DNA of 64,000 nt, taken from Stichopus chloronotus. Its lineage: Eukaryota > Echinodermata > Holothuroidea > Aspidochirotida > Stichopodidae. A program made the position numbers and the translations under genes. The stretch covers positions 11,114,705-11,178,704 of the forward strand of contig CM037846.1 in assembly GCA_021234535.1 (NCBI GenBank), written 5' to 3'. Under the pieces are notes generated by a model. That model did no database searches. It was not told the origin of the DNA and saw only the letters and a list, made by a program, of their open reading frames with translations. This document shows, in pieces, positions 13,701 through 24,607 of this stretch; the first letter of the stretch is position 1, and each line of letters opens with the position of its first letter.

Positions 13701-15066
13701 TTTTATCAGAGTCTCATTCCATTTTGTTGCCCGGCAGGAGGTGGCCAGTCTTTTGACAAGGGATTTCCCCCTCTAAGCGGCGCTGGTTGTGCCAGTGGTC
13801 TACAGCTTAGCAGATGTAACCATCACAAATAACGATGAAACGATGATTCTGTGTCGGCGCTGCTCACTTAAACCGTGATTTTGTTTTGTTTTCCTTTTCA
13901 TATTTAATTAATTAATTCTTTAAGAGAACTTACTTTAATAAACCTAAGACCAACGATCCCGACAATAATGGATAAAGGGAGTAAATGAAACACATTAAAT
14001 AGTTTAAAACCTAGTCTCGGTGTTTGCTACTGCAATAAAGTCAAGTTTGAATAAGCAACTACTTGCGACTTGCTACTGTGCCCTAGATTGATATCATCTT
14101 TCGTAAAAGCATATTGCTCAGACTAAATTTAACCCTCTTACCCAATTCTTTTCTTTTTTTGCTTTTTCGACCAACTTTTCATGGAGTTGTTTGCCCACTC
14201 CATTCTGAAATTCTTCTATGAGTGCCTTTGTGTTTTCAGCCTCTTCGTCTGTCGCAAATACTTTCACTGGAGGTATGAAAACAGAATCAATAAGTTACGG
14301 ATTACGAAGACAAGCACACATGATGTGCAACACAACAGATTGTGGCATTACAAATTTCAGGTAATTCCACTGTGCCACTGTGAAGTAGATTTCCTTTAAA
14401 AGTCTATAACTTCCAGATAGAAATGCTACTGAGATAACATTTTCAGCTATAAAAAGAGAAAAAATCCCTATTTTTATATCAAACGGCATTCTTCTTTGAC
14501 CAAGTTCTTTACGTCTCTGTTTGGCATGCACTGAAATAGTTCACATGGGTACGACTTAAATGAACTATACGTGTAACTAAAACTGACAAACGAATGCATA
14601 ATGATCCTCTGACTTCCTCCTTTTGAACTTCTTCTCTATTCAACATGAGGTAATGAAAAAAAAAAAAAAAAAGTAAATGCAACTGTTTGGTTGTAAGGGA
14701 ACAACATATTTACATTGGCTTAAAACCATTTTTTTTTAATTTGCGATATGAATTGATTGAATTCGTTTGCACTGTATCTGAAAGAAGAAATTAACTTGTT
14801 AGTAACTGCTCCAGGTTAATCAACATAGCATCTTGTGGCGTACGGATGGAGATCTGGCTACAATACTGGGCACAAAATCTTTGTAACACTTTGACTTAGA
14901 AAATTTATTTGAAATTACCTAAAAAACCCGTATTCTGTCATCTTGCGTTTCATAACTCACCCGATTCTAAGTATTTCGACAGCGTCCTTTCAAGATCGGG
15001 TACCGGAAGTGATGGTAACGTGTCCTCCAATTGAAATGTTCTTTCCCTTGTCGAATCGTCGCCCAT
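1617..15066 (-). CDS. CROT: Gene A: carnitine O-octanoyltransferase-like protein, 15 coding exons, 608 aa
   Basis: Predicted peroxisomal-type carnitine acyltransferase, which exchanges medium-chain acyl groups between CoA and carnitine. Coding exons in order: 15066-14961, 14266-14142, 13634-13453, 12629-12502, 12131-12020, 10147-10060, 9620-9507, 7898-7794, 6598-6515, 5690-5580, 5015-4885, 4550-4427, 3409-3237, 2985-2866, 1740-1617. All junctions are GT/AG, and the frame stays open to a TAA stop. Length is close to human CROT (612 aa). Visible motifs: N-terminal LPSLPVP at about 18-24, catalytic His at about 321 (DHCPYDG), Tyr434 and RTATVRS at 446-452, DRHLLGL at 499-505, STS at 537-539, DGYG at 556-559. 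The STSLTGY-to-VVPM stretch resembles CROT rather than carnitine acetyltransferase or CPT (family knowledge). The C-terminus AKQG lacks a PTS1. No mitochondrial leader or membrane segment is seen. Head-to-tail with genes B and C. The family call is strong; exact substrate is inferred. Confidence 0.93.
6515..6598 (-). CDS. CROT: Gene A exon 9, catalytic-histidine exon
   Basis: This 28-codon, phase 0-0 exon starts with the His of HCPYDG. It aligns with the histidine of the carnitine acyltransferase active site (H-A-P-F-D in vertebrate CROT, H-A-A-A-E in carnitine acetyltransferase). The conserved Asp two residues after the Pro is present. Donor is GTAAGT. The intron on its 5' side (6599-7793) carries a miniature inverted-repeat element. 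Confidence 0.92.
6963..7341. mobile_element. Miniature inverted-repeat element, copy 1 (gene A intron 8)
   Basis: A 379-bp non-coding element. Its ends AGCAGGATGTGCTGTT and AACAGCACATCCTGCT are perfect reverse complements, and each is flanked by TTAA (6959-6962 and 7342-7345). A TTAA target duplication is the hallmark of piggyBac-type transposition. The family assignment is an inference, since no transposase is present. A second copy lies at 19954. Confidence 0.8.
7991..8026 (-). pseudogene. Decayed partial duplicate of gene A exon 8 inside intron 7
   Basis: On the minus strand, a CAG acceptor and the first ~33 bases of exon 8 recur about 130 bases upstream of the real exon, with about 30 of 36 positions identical. 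It would read AFRTSMCGSN against AFRGSMCGSN in the real exon, then runs into unrelated sequence and a stop. Use of this acceptor would truncate the enzyme before its catalytic His. Confidence 0.6.
11000..11230. repeat. Dispersed repeat in gene A intron 5
   Basis: Shares order and wording with 15330-15545: TTTTTGGAAGTTTG, TTATTCCTGAGCAACA, CTATCATTCTGTGTCC and then TTTAAAAA. Strongly diverged; no coding content recognised. Confidence 0.5.
12216..12260. repeat. Short tandem repeat of GACTTTGAGTC
   Basis: Three near-identical units with small spacers, in gene A intron 4. Confidence 0.55.
14961..15066 (-). CDS. CROT: Gene A coding exon 1 with start codon
   Basis: The ATG at 15066-15064 opens MGDDSTRERTFQ followed by the conserved LPSLPVP segment. 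It lies only six bases downstream of a 3' splice site (TTGCAG just upstream of 15072), so the transcript must have at least one non-coding 5' exon further right. The start is supported by exact correspondence with gene B, whose ATG also lies six bases after an acceptor, and by length match to vertebrate CROT. The exon ends in phase 1 at a GTGAGT donor. Confidence 0.88.
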
Positions 15067-15329
15067 TTTCTTCTGCAAGACAATAGCATTTTCTTTCTCT
15101 AGATGTTACGTTAAAAAGTTTGGATAAAATATTCAATTTCAGTCAGAATATCTTAATAGGAATGTGGCTTATGACCTTCGTTGGCATTATCAAAAAAAAA
15201 AAAATGAAATGGAAATAGGGCCTTTAGAATATGCAAACTTGACATAAGGGAAGAAAACTTTAACCATCGTTAAATTATTCAGTCTCATCAATGAACATCC
15301 GCAAAAGCTTATGCATGTGATGATCAAAG

Positions 15330-15545
15330 GAAGATGTATCATTTGAATTTTTGGAAAGTTTGGGTGAATAAATTATTCTTGAGCAACATATAACTGAATT
15401 TACAACTGTGAAAACTTATTTCGTGTAAAGAAGTCTACTCTTCTCCCTTATTTTAAATGGTCTATCATTCTATATAATTAACATTTGTTTTAAAAATATT
15501 ATTGTTTTCTATAAAACAAACGCCTTATTTCCCACTAGACACCTG
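15330..15545. repeat. Dispersed repeat upstream of gene A coding exon 1
   Basis: Diverged partner of 11000-11230: TTTTTGGAAAGTTTG, TTATTCTTGAGCAACA, CTATCATTCTATATAA. It lies in what should be the first intron, between the untranslated exon and the start exon. Confidence 0.5.
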
Positions 15546-16544
15546 TAAAGTATAAGCATTACAATTCTGTTAATGCATTGCTTCAGCTGGAAAATTATGT
15601 TTGAAACGGAGACTATACGGTTGCCATAAAACAGTTCACGCATCTTTTTGATGAGTCCAAATTATGTACTTGAATGTGTCTACTGACAAATTGATTATTA
15701 CGAAACTCATTACCTTTAAAATTTTCACCAAAATGTATCATTCCACCAAACCCTCCGTCAGTAAGAATAACTACCAGGTTCAAGAGAGAAAAGTATCGAC
15801 TGAAGGACAAAAATCACTTCACTCGACAGAAAAGTACTCTTCATAATAACCCACCGTTCTGCAATATTATGTCACACTGCAATGATGGAGATGGATTTGA
15901 GTCAACGATGTATACTTACTTTACTCTACTTTTCGATCAACTTCGCATCTGGTGACTCTACTCCTGGTGAGTTCTGCAGGTTATGTGTGGTCGATTGTAG
16001 TTCGTTCCAGACATTAAACCGCTGATTCGTCTATTTTTAAAATGAATGTTTGTCTTAAGGATTCTATTGTCTAATATTAGATATCCCTTGTTCTGAATTT
16101 ATTTTGGTCTACTTGTGAACTTTGGACAGCTTTCTGTTTTATTTTAAGGTGCGTAAATAATCGATTATGCCAATTTCTGATATCAGCATGAGTACACAAT
16201 TAGTGTGACCACAAACGTTTAGCCCTCTTACTGTACATATCTGCATGTTGTTTTGAGTATCAAGGTGCATATCTTTAGGGCTGCAAACATTTTTCGTTTT
16301 TTTTTTCTTTTTTTATTTACAGATTCCACCACTATTATTACCTTCTCCCAGACGATCAAATGGCAAAGATCATTGAAACTGTTAGAGATAAGGATAAGAC
16401 TGCATCGATTGGGAAAGAAACAAACAACACAACACAACCAACGAGATTACCCTAACTAATATGACTCGATATTTACTCTAACATAAGAAGGTACAGTACA
16501 TGTGCATGAAACAGCTAATCAGAGTTTACTGTCAATGGTCTTAC

Positions 16545-16690
16545 CTCAAGGTCAGTGAGTAGGTGTTGGTTTAAAGGCTTACTTTCAAATCCTGATAGAA
16601 TTGATGTACACTTTGTGGTGATCGGACTACGTGGAAAGTAGCCGACAGTCACTGAGGTTGTCAGCTGGCTTCTCTTTAAATGTGTCAACA
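16545..16690 (-). other. Possible non-coding 5' exon of gene A
   Basis: A GTAAGA donor at 16544-16539 follows GACCTTGAG on the minus strand, 1.5 kb upstream of gene A's ATG exon, which itself needs an upstream untranslated exon. The right end is not determined. Weak evidence, based on position and donor only. Confidence 0.25.
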
Positions 16691-19600
16691 GCCTAAAATT
16701 AGGAGTTTAAAATCAGTTGGTAATCATACTTTAAGATATCATTCATAGTCAGGGCATGATGAAAATAATCATGATGACGTCACCTGCACTGCGTTCCTTT
16801 AGTAACCCTTCCATATATGATTGACTGTGGAAATGTGGAAATACTTGTAGAAACTAAACACTGAGTACTATAGTGAACTTCAACGTTACCAGCATTTTTT
16901 GTTGTTGTTGTTTTGGGAGGGGGGTTGTGGGTTCCCTTGGTTCCCTTGTCTGTATCTAGACAACATTCATTAAATCTGAAGTTGAAAGATTTCATTGGTT
17001 TTTATTCCTTCTTTTTTACCTGGATGAAAATTTCATAGCTAAGAGGGTGAGAGAACCTTGCAAACGTTGAAAGAAATTTCTACTAAGCACAACCAGCTAT
17101 TTAATTTTAATCACAAAGGCACTTGTATCATGACTATTTGGGTGATATCCCATCCGTTAGTTTTAACTTTAAATTCCTAGCTATTGAATTACCGTACTTC
17201 TTATTTTGAATTATTATTAAATTCTACCTACTTAAACTTCTAATAAGTAGTTCACCATTTAATCAGCACAACGGTAACACCGATTACAAATTGATTGATT
17301 ATTGGTCATATTGTCGTTAAGAGTTTTTACACACATGTATTTTCAGACTTTGCAAGTCAAAAGATGTTAAAATGTATTTTATCTTTTGCTCTGAACTCTC
17401 AGTATTTGATTTGGTCCCTCTAAAAATAATTTATCAACTGGTCATCGGTGTTAAGCCAGTGGTCACTCGATATCTTAAATGGTCAGGGGGCTAACGGTCA
17501 GTTTTAATCAATCCGTTTTCATCCTCTGGACGTCTTAAAATAGCCAACTGGTATACCGGTCAGCAAGACTGGCCAGTAAACAACTCCCAAAGATTTCTAT
17601 CTTCCATTTCATTTGCTGACTTTAAGGATTATGAAGTTCGTCGACCTCAGTAACAAATAAATATACAATACAATGAGTAAACTGATGTAATACAAAGCCA
17701 GCTTACAGAGCGTGCATTATGCATGAGAATATTAAAAACAAGAAAGTACAAAAATGATCAATTTCATCAAGCTAAAATGGTTATAATAACAATGTAAATC
17801 GTCATTTAATAATAGGAAAAACATGTCACTCATATATTTACCCAAAGGTTTAGAACGATAAAATACAGTTTAAGCTTTTTTTTCCACCAACGCATCGTTT
17901 GATTATAAAGTAGAAGAGTGATTAGGCGGTTATTTTGGTGTTGGCGTTGTCAGTGTTGGAAATAGTTTGATTATGTGTTGCTTTTCAAGGGAGTTCGGTT
18001 TGATAGCGAAGCATATTACTGACTTGTGAAGATTTGAAGAAAATGTAACAGTCCGAGTCCTTAGTTGAAGTATGCCATGACAGTAGACAATACTTGCTTA
18101 AGTAATATTAGAGATAAAAGTAATGCAATTTTAAAATAATATCCCAAAAGTTGAGAAGATACACAAGTTACGTAATTTAAGTTTTGACCACATACTGAAG
18201 CCTTTCAGAAAGCGAACTGGTTTGGGAAGAAAAAAATCTGTTTCGGTAATTATTTTCCTAGTCGATATTATTATTTTTTGAGTCGATAGGATAAAAGAAT
18301 GTCCCCGGGACCCAAATAATTGAAACTAATAATTTTATGATTCCTCCTACGAAAGAAGTCAATTTCTTGAAATACTCGAAGAAAGTTTATAACATCACGA
18401 AAGATCACCCACTGAGAGACCCTAGAGCTAGGTGACGTCACTGATTAAATAGGGCGCATCTACCAAATAACACACTGACAACTAGTATTATTCATGTTCA
18501 AAAGCTAACTTGTCACTCAAGGCGGTAAGTAGTCTTCAGCAACACAACAGTATCATGGCACCTAGCGGTGCACTGTGCACAAGCATCAATTAATCAAGCA
18601 TCCGATGTCGAGTTAATTTGAGGGGCTGTAGCCGTTTTACAAGTAAGGCTGAAGTAAATTACGTAATAAGAAATCTAAAATTTGGTTCCATTTCAGATGA
18701 GCTATTAATCAAGCCGAGATATTTGTGGAAAGGTTTTCACACTAGATCCTGGAGATAATCGTTAAGGCGGGAATCAGCGTTTAATTATTGTGTATTGTCG
18801 GCAGAGGACCAAGTCACGAGGCAACGCATGATGTAGCAAGAATAATGCAGACAACATTCTAGCTACTGCTGTCATGAGTCTTGGAATCAACCGATAATCT
18901 GATCGGACATAACATCGGGCCGATGTTCACTGCTATCGGTTAAAACAGCGATATTTAGTTGCCGATGTTTGCCGATCTTTAGCAACCCAAAAATATTTGT
19001 ACCGTGGAAGTAGCATAGGAGTTGAGAAATGCGGCTCATAACGACTATTTTCAATCGAAAAATGTAAAAATGAACCTGTTCAATATGAGACAATTTTGAA
19101 ATCTTGATAAAAGCACTCAAGAGACTACGTCATACATGAATGAAAATTTGCCAGTAGAGAACATGCTTGATAGCGAAAATGTCGGATCTGATGTGATAAA
19201 AACATCCCCATCGGTAGAAAGTCTCCGGACCAGAATCTATTTAACGTAGATATTAACTGCAAGAATGTCTTTTTCAGTTGTGCATACCTGCTGAGATTAC
19301 CATTAATATATATATATATACACACCAACTTTACCAAAAACGTCCTTCTCATCTCGGTTACTGAGTTTTACTTAGCTCGAAGCAAAGTTTGCACAAAGAT
19401 AGGAACAGATAGGGTATCTTGGCTACTTTAACCCGCTGCGGTGGTTTCAGTGTAAGGACTTCACTTAAGATTCATCACACCCAATGTTCAGAAGATTAGA
19501 TGCGTTACACTGTTCCACTCATCTTGTTTACATATTACAATATTTATCTCTATATTGTTTTAGGAAAGATGACTGTGTAAACAGTTTGAGAGACCGTACC

Positions 19601-19953
19601 AGTTGTAAATAAAAGGTCGTTCAAAAAGTTCGTTAATCTACCTAAGAAACCCATATAAAATAATGGGAGTCAGTGAAATGTAACGTACAGACACGGGAGG
19701 GGGAGGATTATTTCGTCTTTGATAAAACGAGCAGGGAAAACAAAACGGGGAAAGGGAAGGGTGGCTTTGACAACAAACAAGGGAGCATTTGGCGTTGCGA
19801 TGGAAAGACAAACATATGTGGTGCGTGTGTATGAGGGATACTTAACGGGTCTCTGCTGAGGATGAGAGCCGCGTCAGCCCTCGTATATTTAAGGCTTCAT
19901 TTATTGTGCACACGGCATCTCAAGGCACGAGTGATAAATACTGGTCACATTAA

Positions 19954-20336
19954 AGCAGGATGTGCTGTTATTCCTGCACTTGTCAAAAGTGCACCAAAAG
20001 ACTGGCTGTATTTTGCATAGTTGTAAAAAGCTGTACAAACTACCGTGCAGTATATGTCAAAATAAAGCCTAATTTCCTGAAACAATGCGTTTTCGTAGTG
20101 GGGTCTTCGCACGGAAGTGCCGCATATTTACTACAGGGCCTGGTTCCGCTAACTTTTTACCCGAAAAAAAAAATGAATCACTCTTCTTTCTGCCGTAATT
20201 AACAATCCAATGAATGGGATTTCTCCTGAAAGAAACATAACGTAGATGGTATTTTCCAGATTGCTATCGAATGAAAGAGAAAGATGGAGAATAAATGATG
20301 AAGGCTATTTGTTTCCTCCGAACAGCACATCATGCT
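19954..20336. mobile_element. Miniature inverted-repeat element, copy 2 (between genes A and B)
   Basis: About 383 bp, closely similar to the element at 6963-7341 over its whole length and in the same orientation. The left end is preserved with a TTAA flank (19950-19953). The right end is diverged (ATGCT followed by TCAA instead of TTAA), so this looks like the older or more mutated copy. No coding capacity. Confidence 0.78.
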
Positions 20337-20786
20337 TCAATAATCTTAGTTAACAGGCTAAGTTCACTGCACATACAAAGTACAGACGTTGGCATTAGGC
20401 CATGTACACTTTTTCTTTTTTGGTACCTTTATCTTTTTTTTTATTTACCAAAGGTAGCATTCAAGTATAGGCAGATAGTTTGTAGAACCAAGGAGCTATT
20501 ATCGTCGGCGTTCGTATAGGTCGGTCACATTCACCCAGCCTGTGCCCAGGAAAACCAGCACGATGAATCGTGATGTTTCAGTACCGTGTAAACATCCCTT
20601 ATTACCTACAAGTGTTGAGAGAGAGAGGAGGCTCAGCGAAGATATCAGCCGAGAAGCCCCATTGCTGCCAGAATATTGATGGGCCACCAGTGTGCTTACA
20701 ATACTGCAATTCAGAGTGCTGTTCCAATTGAACAATTATAAGAAACCAGAAACTTGTTGGAAGCGGACACGTACTTTTTTTCTTTT

Positions 20787-20890
20787 TCTCTTGACATTCC
20801 AGTCTCTCTGCTAAAGCTGGAATATAAGTTGAAACTTTGTCATATTTGCCTCTGAAAGAGAAGTATGTTAGAGCCATGACCAAAAACGTT
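20787..20890 (-). repeat. Dispersed repeat sharing CATATTCCAGCTTTAG, copy 1
   Basis: On the minus strand it reads CTTTCAGAGGCAAATATGAC then TATATTCCAGCTTTAGCA. Similar text occurs on the plus strand at 27525-27600 and 55640-55730. The exon-like look here (an apparent AG acceptor before an open frame) is therefore explained by the repeat. Confidence 0.5.
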
Positions 20891-22334
20891 TGTTTAAGCC
20901 TCATTTTTTCATACATGAATATTCGTCTCCATTCTGTGCCAAATAAAATGTCGAGAAATTTTCAGATAAATGCATAGTTCTCTTTAAGATTCTGTGACAG
21001 GTGATCTTTTTCCCCGACTTTCTCGTCTCTGAAGAAAAAAGTAGATGATCACGCGATTGCTAGTACAACTCATATTCCAAATTATTTTGAAGATATTGTC
21101 TTCAATTTCCGACATGCATTGATCACTGTTCACAGCCAGAGTCGTCTTAATTCGCTCGATTGAATTTGCAGTCTCAATGGAAGACAAAAATATTATCTTG
21201 GGCAGCAAGAATCTTATGAGGTAGTAATGACATTGTTGATGATAAATACATGCAAATTGGGAACTTAATTAGTGGCGAAGAGCCGGAAGATGCAACATCC
21301 CTGGTTGGTGGTTACATCTTGCTCTCCTATTCTCAGATATATATTATAATTTGAGGAAACAGCTATACTGAAATCATGTTCGTTAAAACACTTTAAGTCA
21401 CGGCAAGTCAAAGAAAGACTAATCAGGGAGCAATTATAGACAGTTACATGGAAATACAGGGAAAGAGAAAAAGGAGGAACTATCTTGAGTTCTGATGTTA
21501 TTATTAATCACCCAAAATGTTACATTCATGTTCAAGTAATTAATATCTTATTAAGACGTTAAATGTCACTTAATGAAGAACAGAGTTATTCATGGAATAT
21601 GTTTTCAAAATTGTGACTTTGCATTCCACAGCAGTTACACATGTCATATTTGCCTTGTAAAATACATCAGACACTGGAATTCTTAGCATAAAATTTTATC
21701 AAGCACCTCCGATATATCAATCACAACAGAAGTTTTAATCGAAAGCTTTATGACGCCAAGTTATGTAATAGTGTACACTTCCTAGACTCTTTTCATTTAT
21801 TCAAATAAGAAATTTATATAAGTCCTGTCTACATAGATAAACAAAGCCAAGTCATTATGTGACCTCATGTGTCCACGAGGTGAAACAACCGTACCTCTTT
21901 AGAATGTCACTTTGCCGTCACTTCAGATAACATTACGCCGTTAAACGTCACTCTACGTTGAATGTATTGTGCATCTTGTGAAGCTAGTAGTGAACATTAA
22001 TAAAATCATGAGGTGAACGTCCGATTTTGTATCATTCAAGAAGTGGTCGATACAAACTCCAAAAACCAATAAAATAGCATTTAACTTTAAGAAACAAAAC
22101 TTTGAGAAGGACAATCTCTTTCATTGGAAAGCACCAGAAGACAACGAATATGTCAAACTAATGTCATCTTTTCAAGTAGTCCTTTTGAAGTCCTTGTTGT
22201 AACTGTAGCACCAATAGGAGGAATTAAGTAACAAAATCGTATCTTCTCTAAAGTTTACAATACATATAGTCCAATTTACCAGGATAAAAATGCAACAGAA
22301 GTTATTTAAATTGCACCTGCTTTAAGAATCTCTC

Positions 22335-22795
22335 CTTTATGAAATATCCAAAATTGACAACAATTTTAATGGGGGAAAGTTGTCAAAATTGCATAATAAT
22401 GCTAATTAGCGAGTGCACCCAGTCGACAACATGATATATCATGCATGATTATGATTCCAAGGTGTATGCTGTTAGCCTGTTCTCATTTCTCTGACTATAA
22501 CCTAACCAGTTATTAAAGATCATGAAATTTTAGTTTTGTAAGATTTCACATCGCTTCTCGAGTTATTGATATCTTACATGATATCATGTCACAAGGCTAG
22601 GCTATAATCAGAGACATTGAGTCAATAATCAGAGACATAAGGAAAGATTACACATGGAAGTCTCGAGAGTCATAATCATATATTATATCATGTTGTCGAC
22701 TGGGTGCAGAGGTGTATGAAGGACACTAATTGGCATAATTTTGCATAACTTGACGACTTTTTCCCTTAACAAGATTTTTGCGGATTTTGGAAATG
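22335..22795. mobile_element. Large imperfect foldback (inverted-repeat) element
   Basis: Arms of roughly 130-160 bases face each other. ACCCAGTCGACAACATGATA near 22420 is matched by its reverse complement near 22690. The outer parts (GGGGGAAAGTTGTC with GACGACTTTTTCCC) and inner parts (CTCTGACTATAACC with CTATAATCAGAGAC) also pair. No coding capacity. A related palindromic region with ATGATATCATACATGAT may lie at about 12890-13070. Confidence 0.65.
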
Positions 22796-23463
22796 TTGTA
22801 AAGCGGGTTACCCAGAAACCTTTGAAAGTAATTTAATTTCTGTTTCAAGTTTTCCAGGTTCGTCTGATATTTAATCTAGTTTGACTGAACTAATACAGTG
22901 TTCCACTCAGTGCTTTGAAGGATTAGTAAAAGGAGGCACATGGTACTACAAGGTGAAAGGAAAAAAGGGTTTTGTTTGTATAGCGGAGAGATGTAAACAA
23001 ACTTGAAGTTAAAGGGGAGGAAAAAGAGAAAAGGTTATTGTCCTATGTCAATGTGACGTATCAAACAACAGGTGACCAAATGGTTTGAGTGGTATATTAT
23101 GAAATAGTCTATTTATAAGGAGAAAAAGGCTTATGACACAGATGCTAAGGGCCTACTTGTCTACTTTTAAGAAGTGATAAATCTGAACTACAATAAAAAC
23201 ATTAATTAAGGTCTTATGAATGGGAAACAAACAACATAGTCACCACATTTACCAAGTAATGGTCATTACTGAGAAAACTGGTATGTTTGACCAAAGCCAC
23301 GGGTGAAACAAGGGGAAATTATATGTGAGTCAGTTTCCGACAGATAACCACAAAATATTTACTGTTAATCAAAGTAATTATAAAATAAAGAGAAAAAGAA
23401 GAAGAGGGGAGAGAAATGATGGGAGGAAGGAAGAATAAAAGAAGAAGCAATCTAGTCAAAGGA

Positions 23464-23535
23464 CAGAACGAAATAAGATATCGAGCCAGTGAGGCAGAGA
23501 ACGAAATAAGATATCGAGCCAGTGAGGCAGAGAAG
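23464..23535. repeat. Direct duplication of a ~35-bp segment
   Basis: AACGAAATAAGATATCGAGC followed by CAGTGAGGCAGAG is repeated exactly back to back. A degenerate third unit (AATCAAGCCGGTGTGGC) follows. Confidence 0.7.
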
Positions 23536-24486
23536 AAGTTAGGTCATAATCAAGCCGGTGTGGCAAAACAGTAAAAGGAAAATATAACTACTAAATTTGA
23601 ATAAAATGAAATCCAATGTTTGGGAACATTCCATCATCAAGAAAGTGCCAGTGTGGTTTACATTAGAAGGGAATTTGAAAGTTCAGTGACATTTTCCCTA
23701 CTTTTGCATTTTTATCTTTTTATGAATATTGCTACGGAGTTGTTGTACTTGAGCGAAAGGTATTTGTACCTCTCGGGGTTATTCTTGGGAGGAGTTTGTA
23801 AATAAAGGGAGGAGAAACAACAAAAACCAATCCAGTTGTCTTTTTTACCTCTGGGAGTAAAGCTTTTGGTAGAGAACGGACCTTTCATCGGGTCAACCGA
23901 CCACTCAGGTATTAAAAGAAAGCTGTGGAGATATATGTCATCAAGAATACGCACGTTCCGTTCACTATATTTACTTTTCTCCCTGTGGGGGGTCATACGG
24001 ATCTGTTCTCAAACACCATGAACAATTATAACATTTTACAGTTTCATCACATTGCACCGATTAAAGAATTGGCAAACAACCCCATCTTTGTTTCAGCATA
24101 ACACATATATAGAAAAGAAAAACACGGTTTTTTTTTTCTTAAAAAAAGAGCAATACAAGTTTAAATTACCGAAACGCTTGCAAAATCCACTAACATATAA
24201 AATATCCAGGAAATGCACAGGAATCCCGTCTCCGGTCACCGAACACTTTACCTTTTTACATCCAACACAGACATGTTCCTTACCAACTTCCTCAAACAAA
24301 ACAGGCTGAGGAGGACTTCATAAGGAGTTAACATCCTCACTGAGATGAATGAGGTCTACTGGACCCTTATTACAATATATTCACAACTTGTCCGTATAGT
24401 GCGACCATGTTTTCCAAATGGTCTTACGTCGCATGATGCGCACCCTATGAAGTTGACTCCCTGTTTAAATTGCAGTTGTTTAAGCA

Positions 24487-24607
24487 TCACTGTTTCGCTT
24501 CAAGAATCAAGTCACGCATTCTTATCAATGATTTTGATATCTCTTGGAAAAATTCTAAAGAGTCTGTTTCTTGAGAGTCATTGTAGCTGATAACGACGAT
24601 GAAAAAT
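24487..24607 (-). CDS. CROT: Gene B terminal coding exon, ends AKQ, no PTS1
   Basis: Starts in phase 2 after a TTGCAG acceptor and reads FFIVVISYND, QETDSLEFFQEI, LILEAKQ and TGA (24489-24487). The last three codons are GCG AAA CAG. CTG in place of CAG would give Ala-Lys-Leu, a canonical PTS1 tripeptide. The reading frame beyond the TGA contains no alternative targeting end. Confidence 0.9.

Larger units (their letters stand above)
16700..24486. other. Intergenic region between genes A and B
   Basis: No gene supported. It holds small clusters of CCGAT-containing words (18888-18985) and ACTGGTCAGT-like words (17430-17590), the second miniature element, one dispersed repeat, the foldback element and the 35-bp duplication. 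The 3' UTR of B and the promoter of A should lie at its two ends. Confidence 0.6.

Noticed and set aside
15052..15066. Possible N-myristoylation of the MGDD/MGED N-terminus in genes A and B
   Set aside because: Acidic residues follow the Gly, and gene B lacks the usual Ser/Thr at position 6. No PTS2-like motif is present either.
1617..15066. Assignment as carnitine acetyltransferase (CRAT) or CPT instead of CROT
   Set aside because: The stretch after STS (LTGY to VVPM), the SGGNGNF lead-in and the N-terminal ERTFQ-LPSLPVP match CROT better. There are no CPT1 membrane segments or CPT2 leader.
16775..16782. TGACGTCA (CRE-like) site upstream of gene A
   Set aside because: The same octamer occurs at 18433 and similar ones near 57348 and 59473, far from any promoter, so position alone gives no support.
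20602..21208. Minus-strand frames at 20602-20916 and 20984-21208 that look like exons with AG acceptors
   Set aside because: The apparent acceptor and start of the first frame belong to a dispersed repeat also seen at 27525 and 55640. The frames show no recognisable domain.
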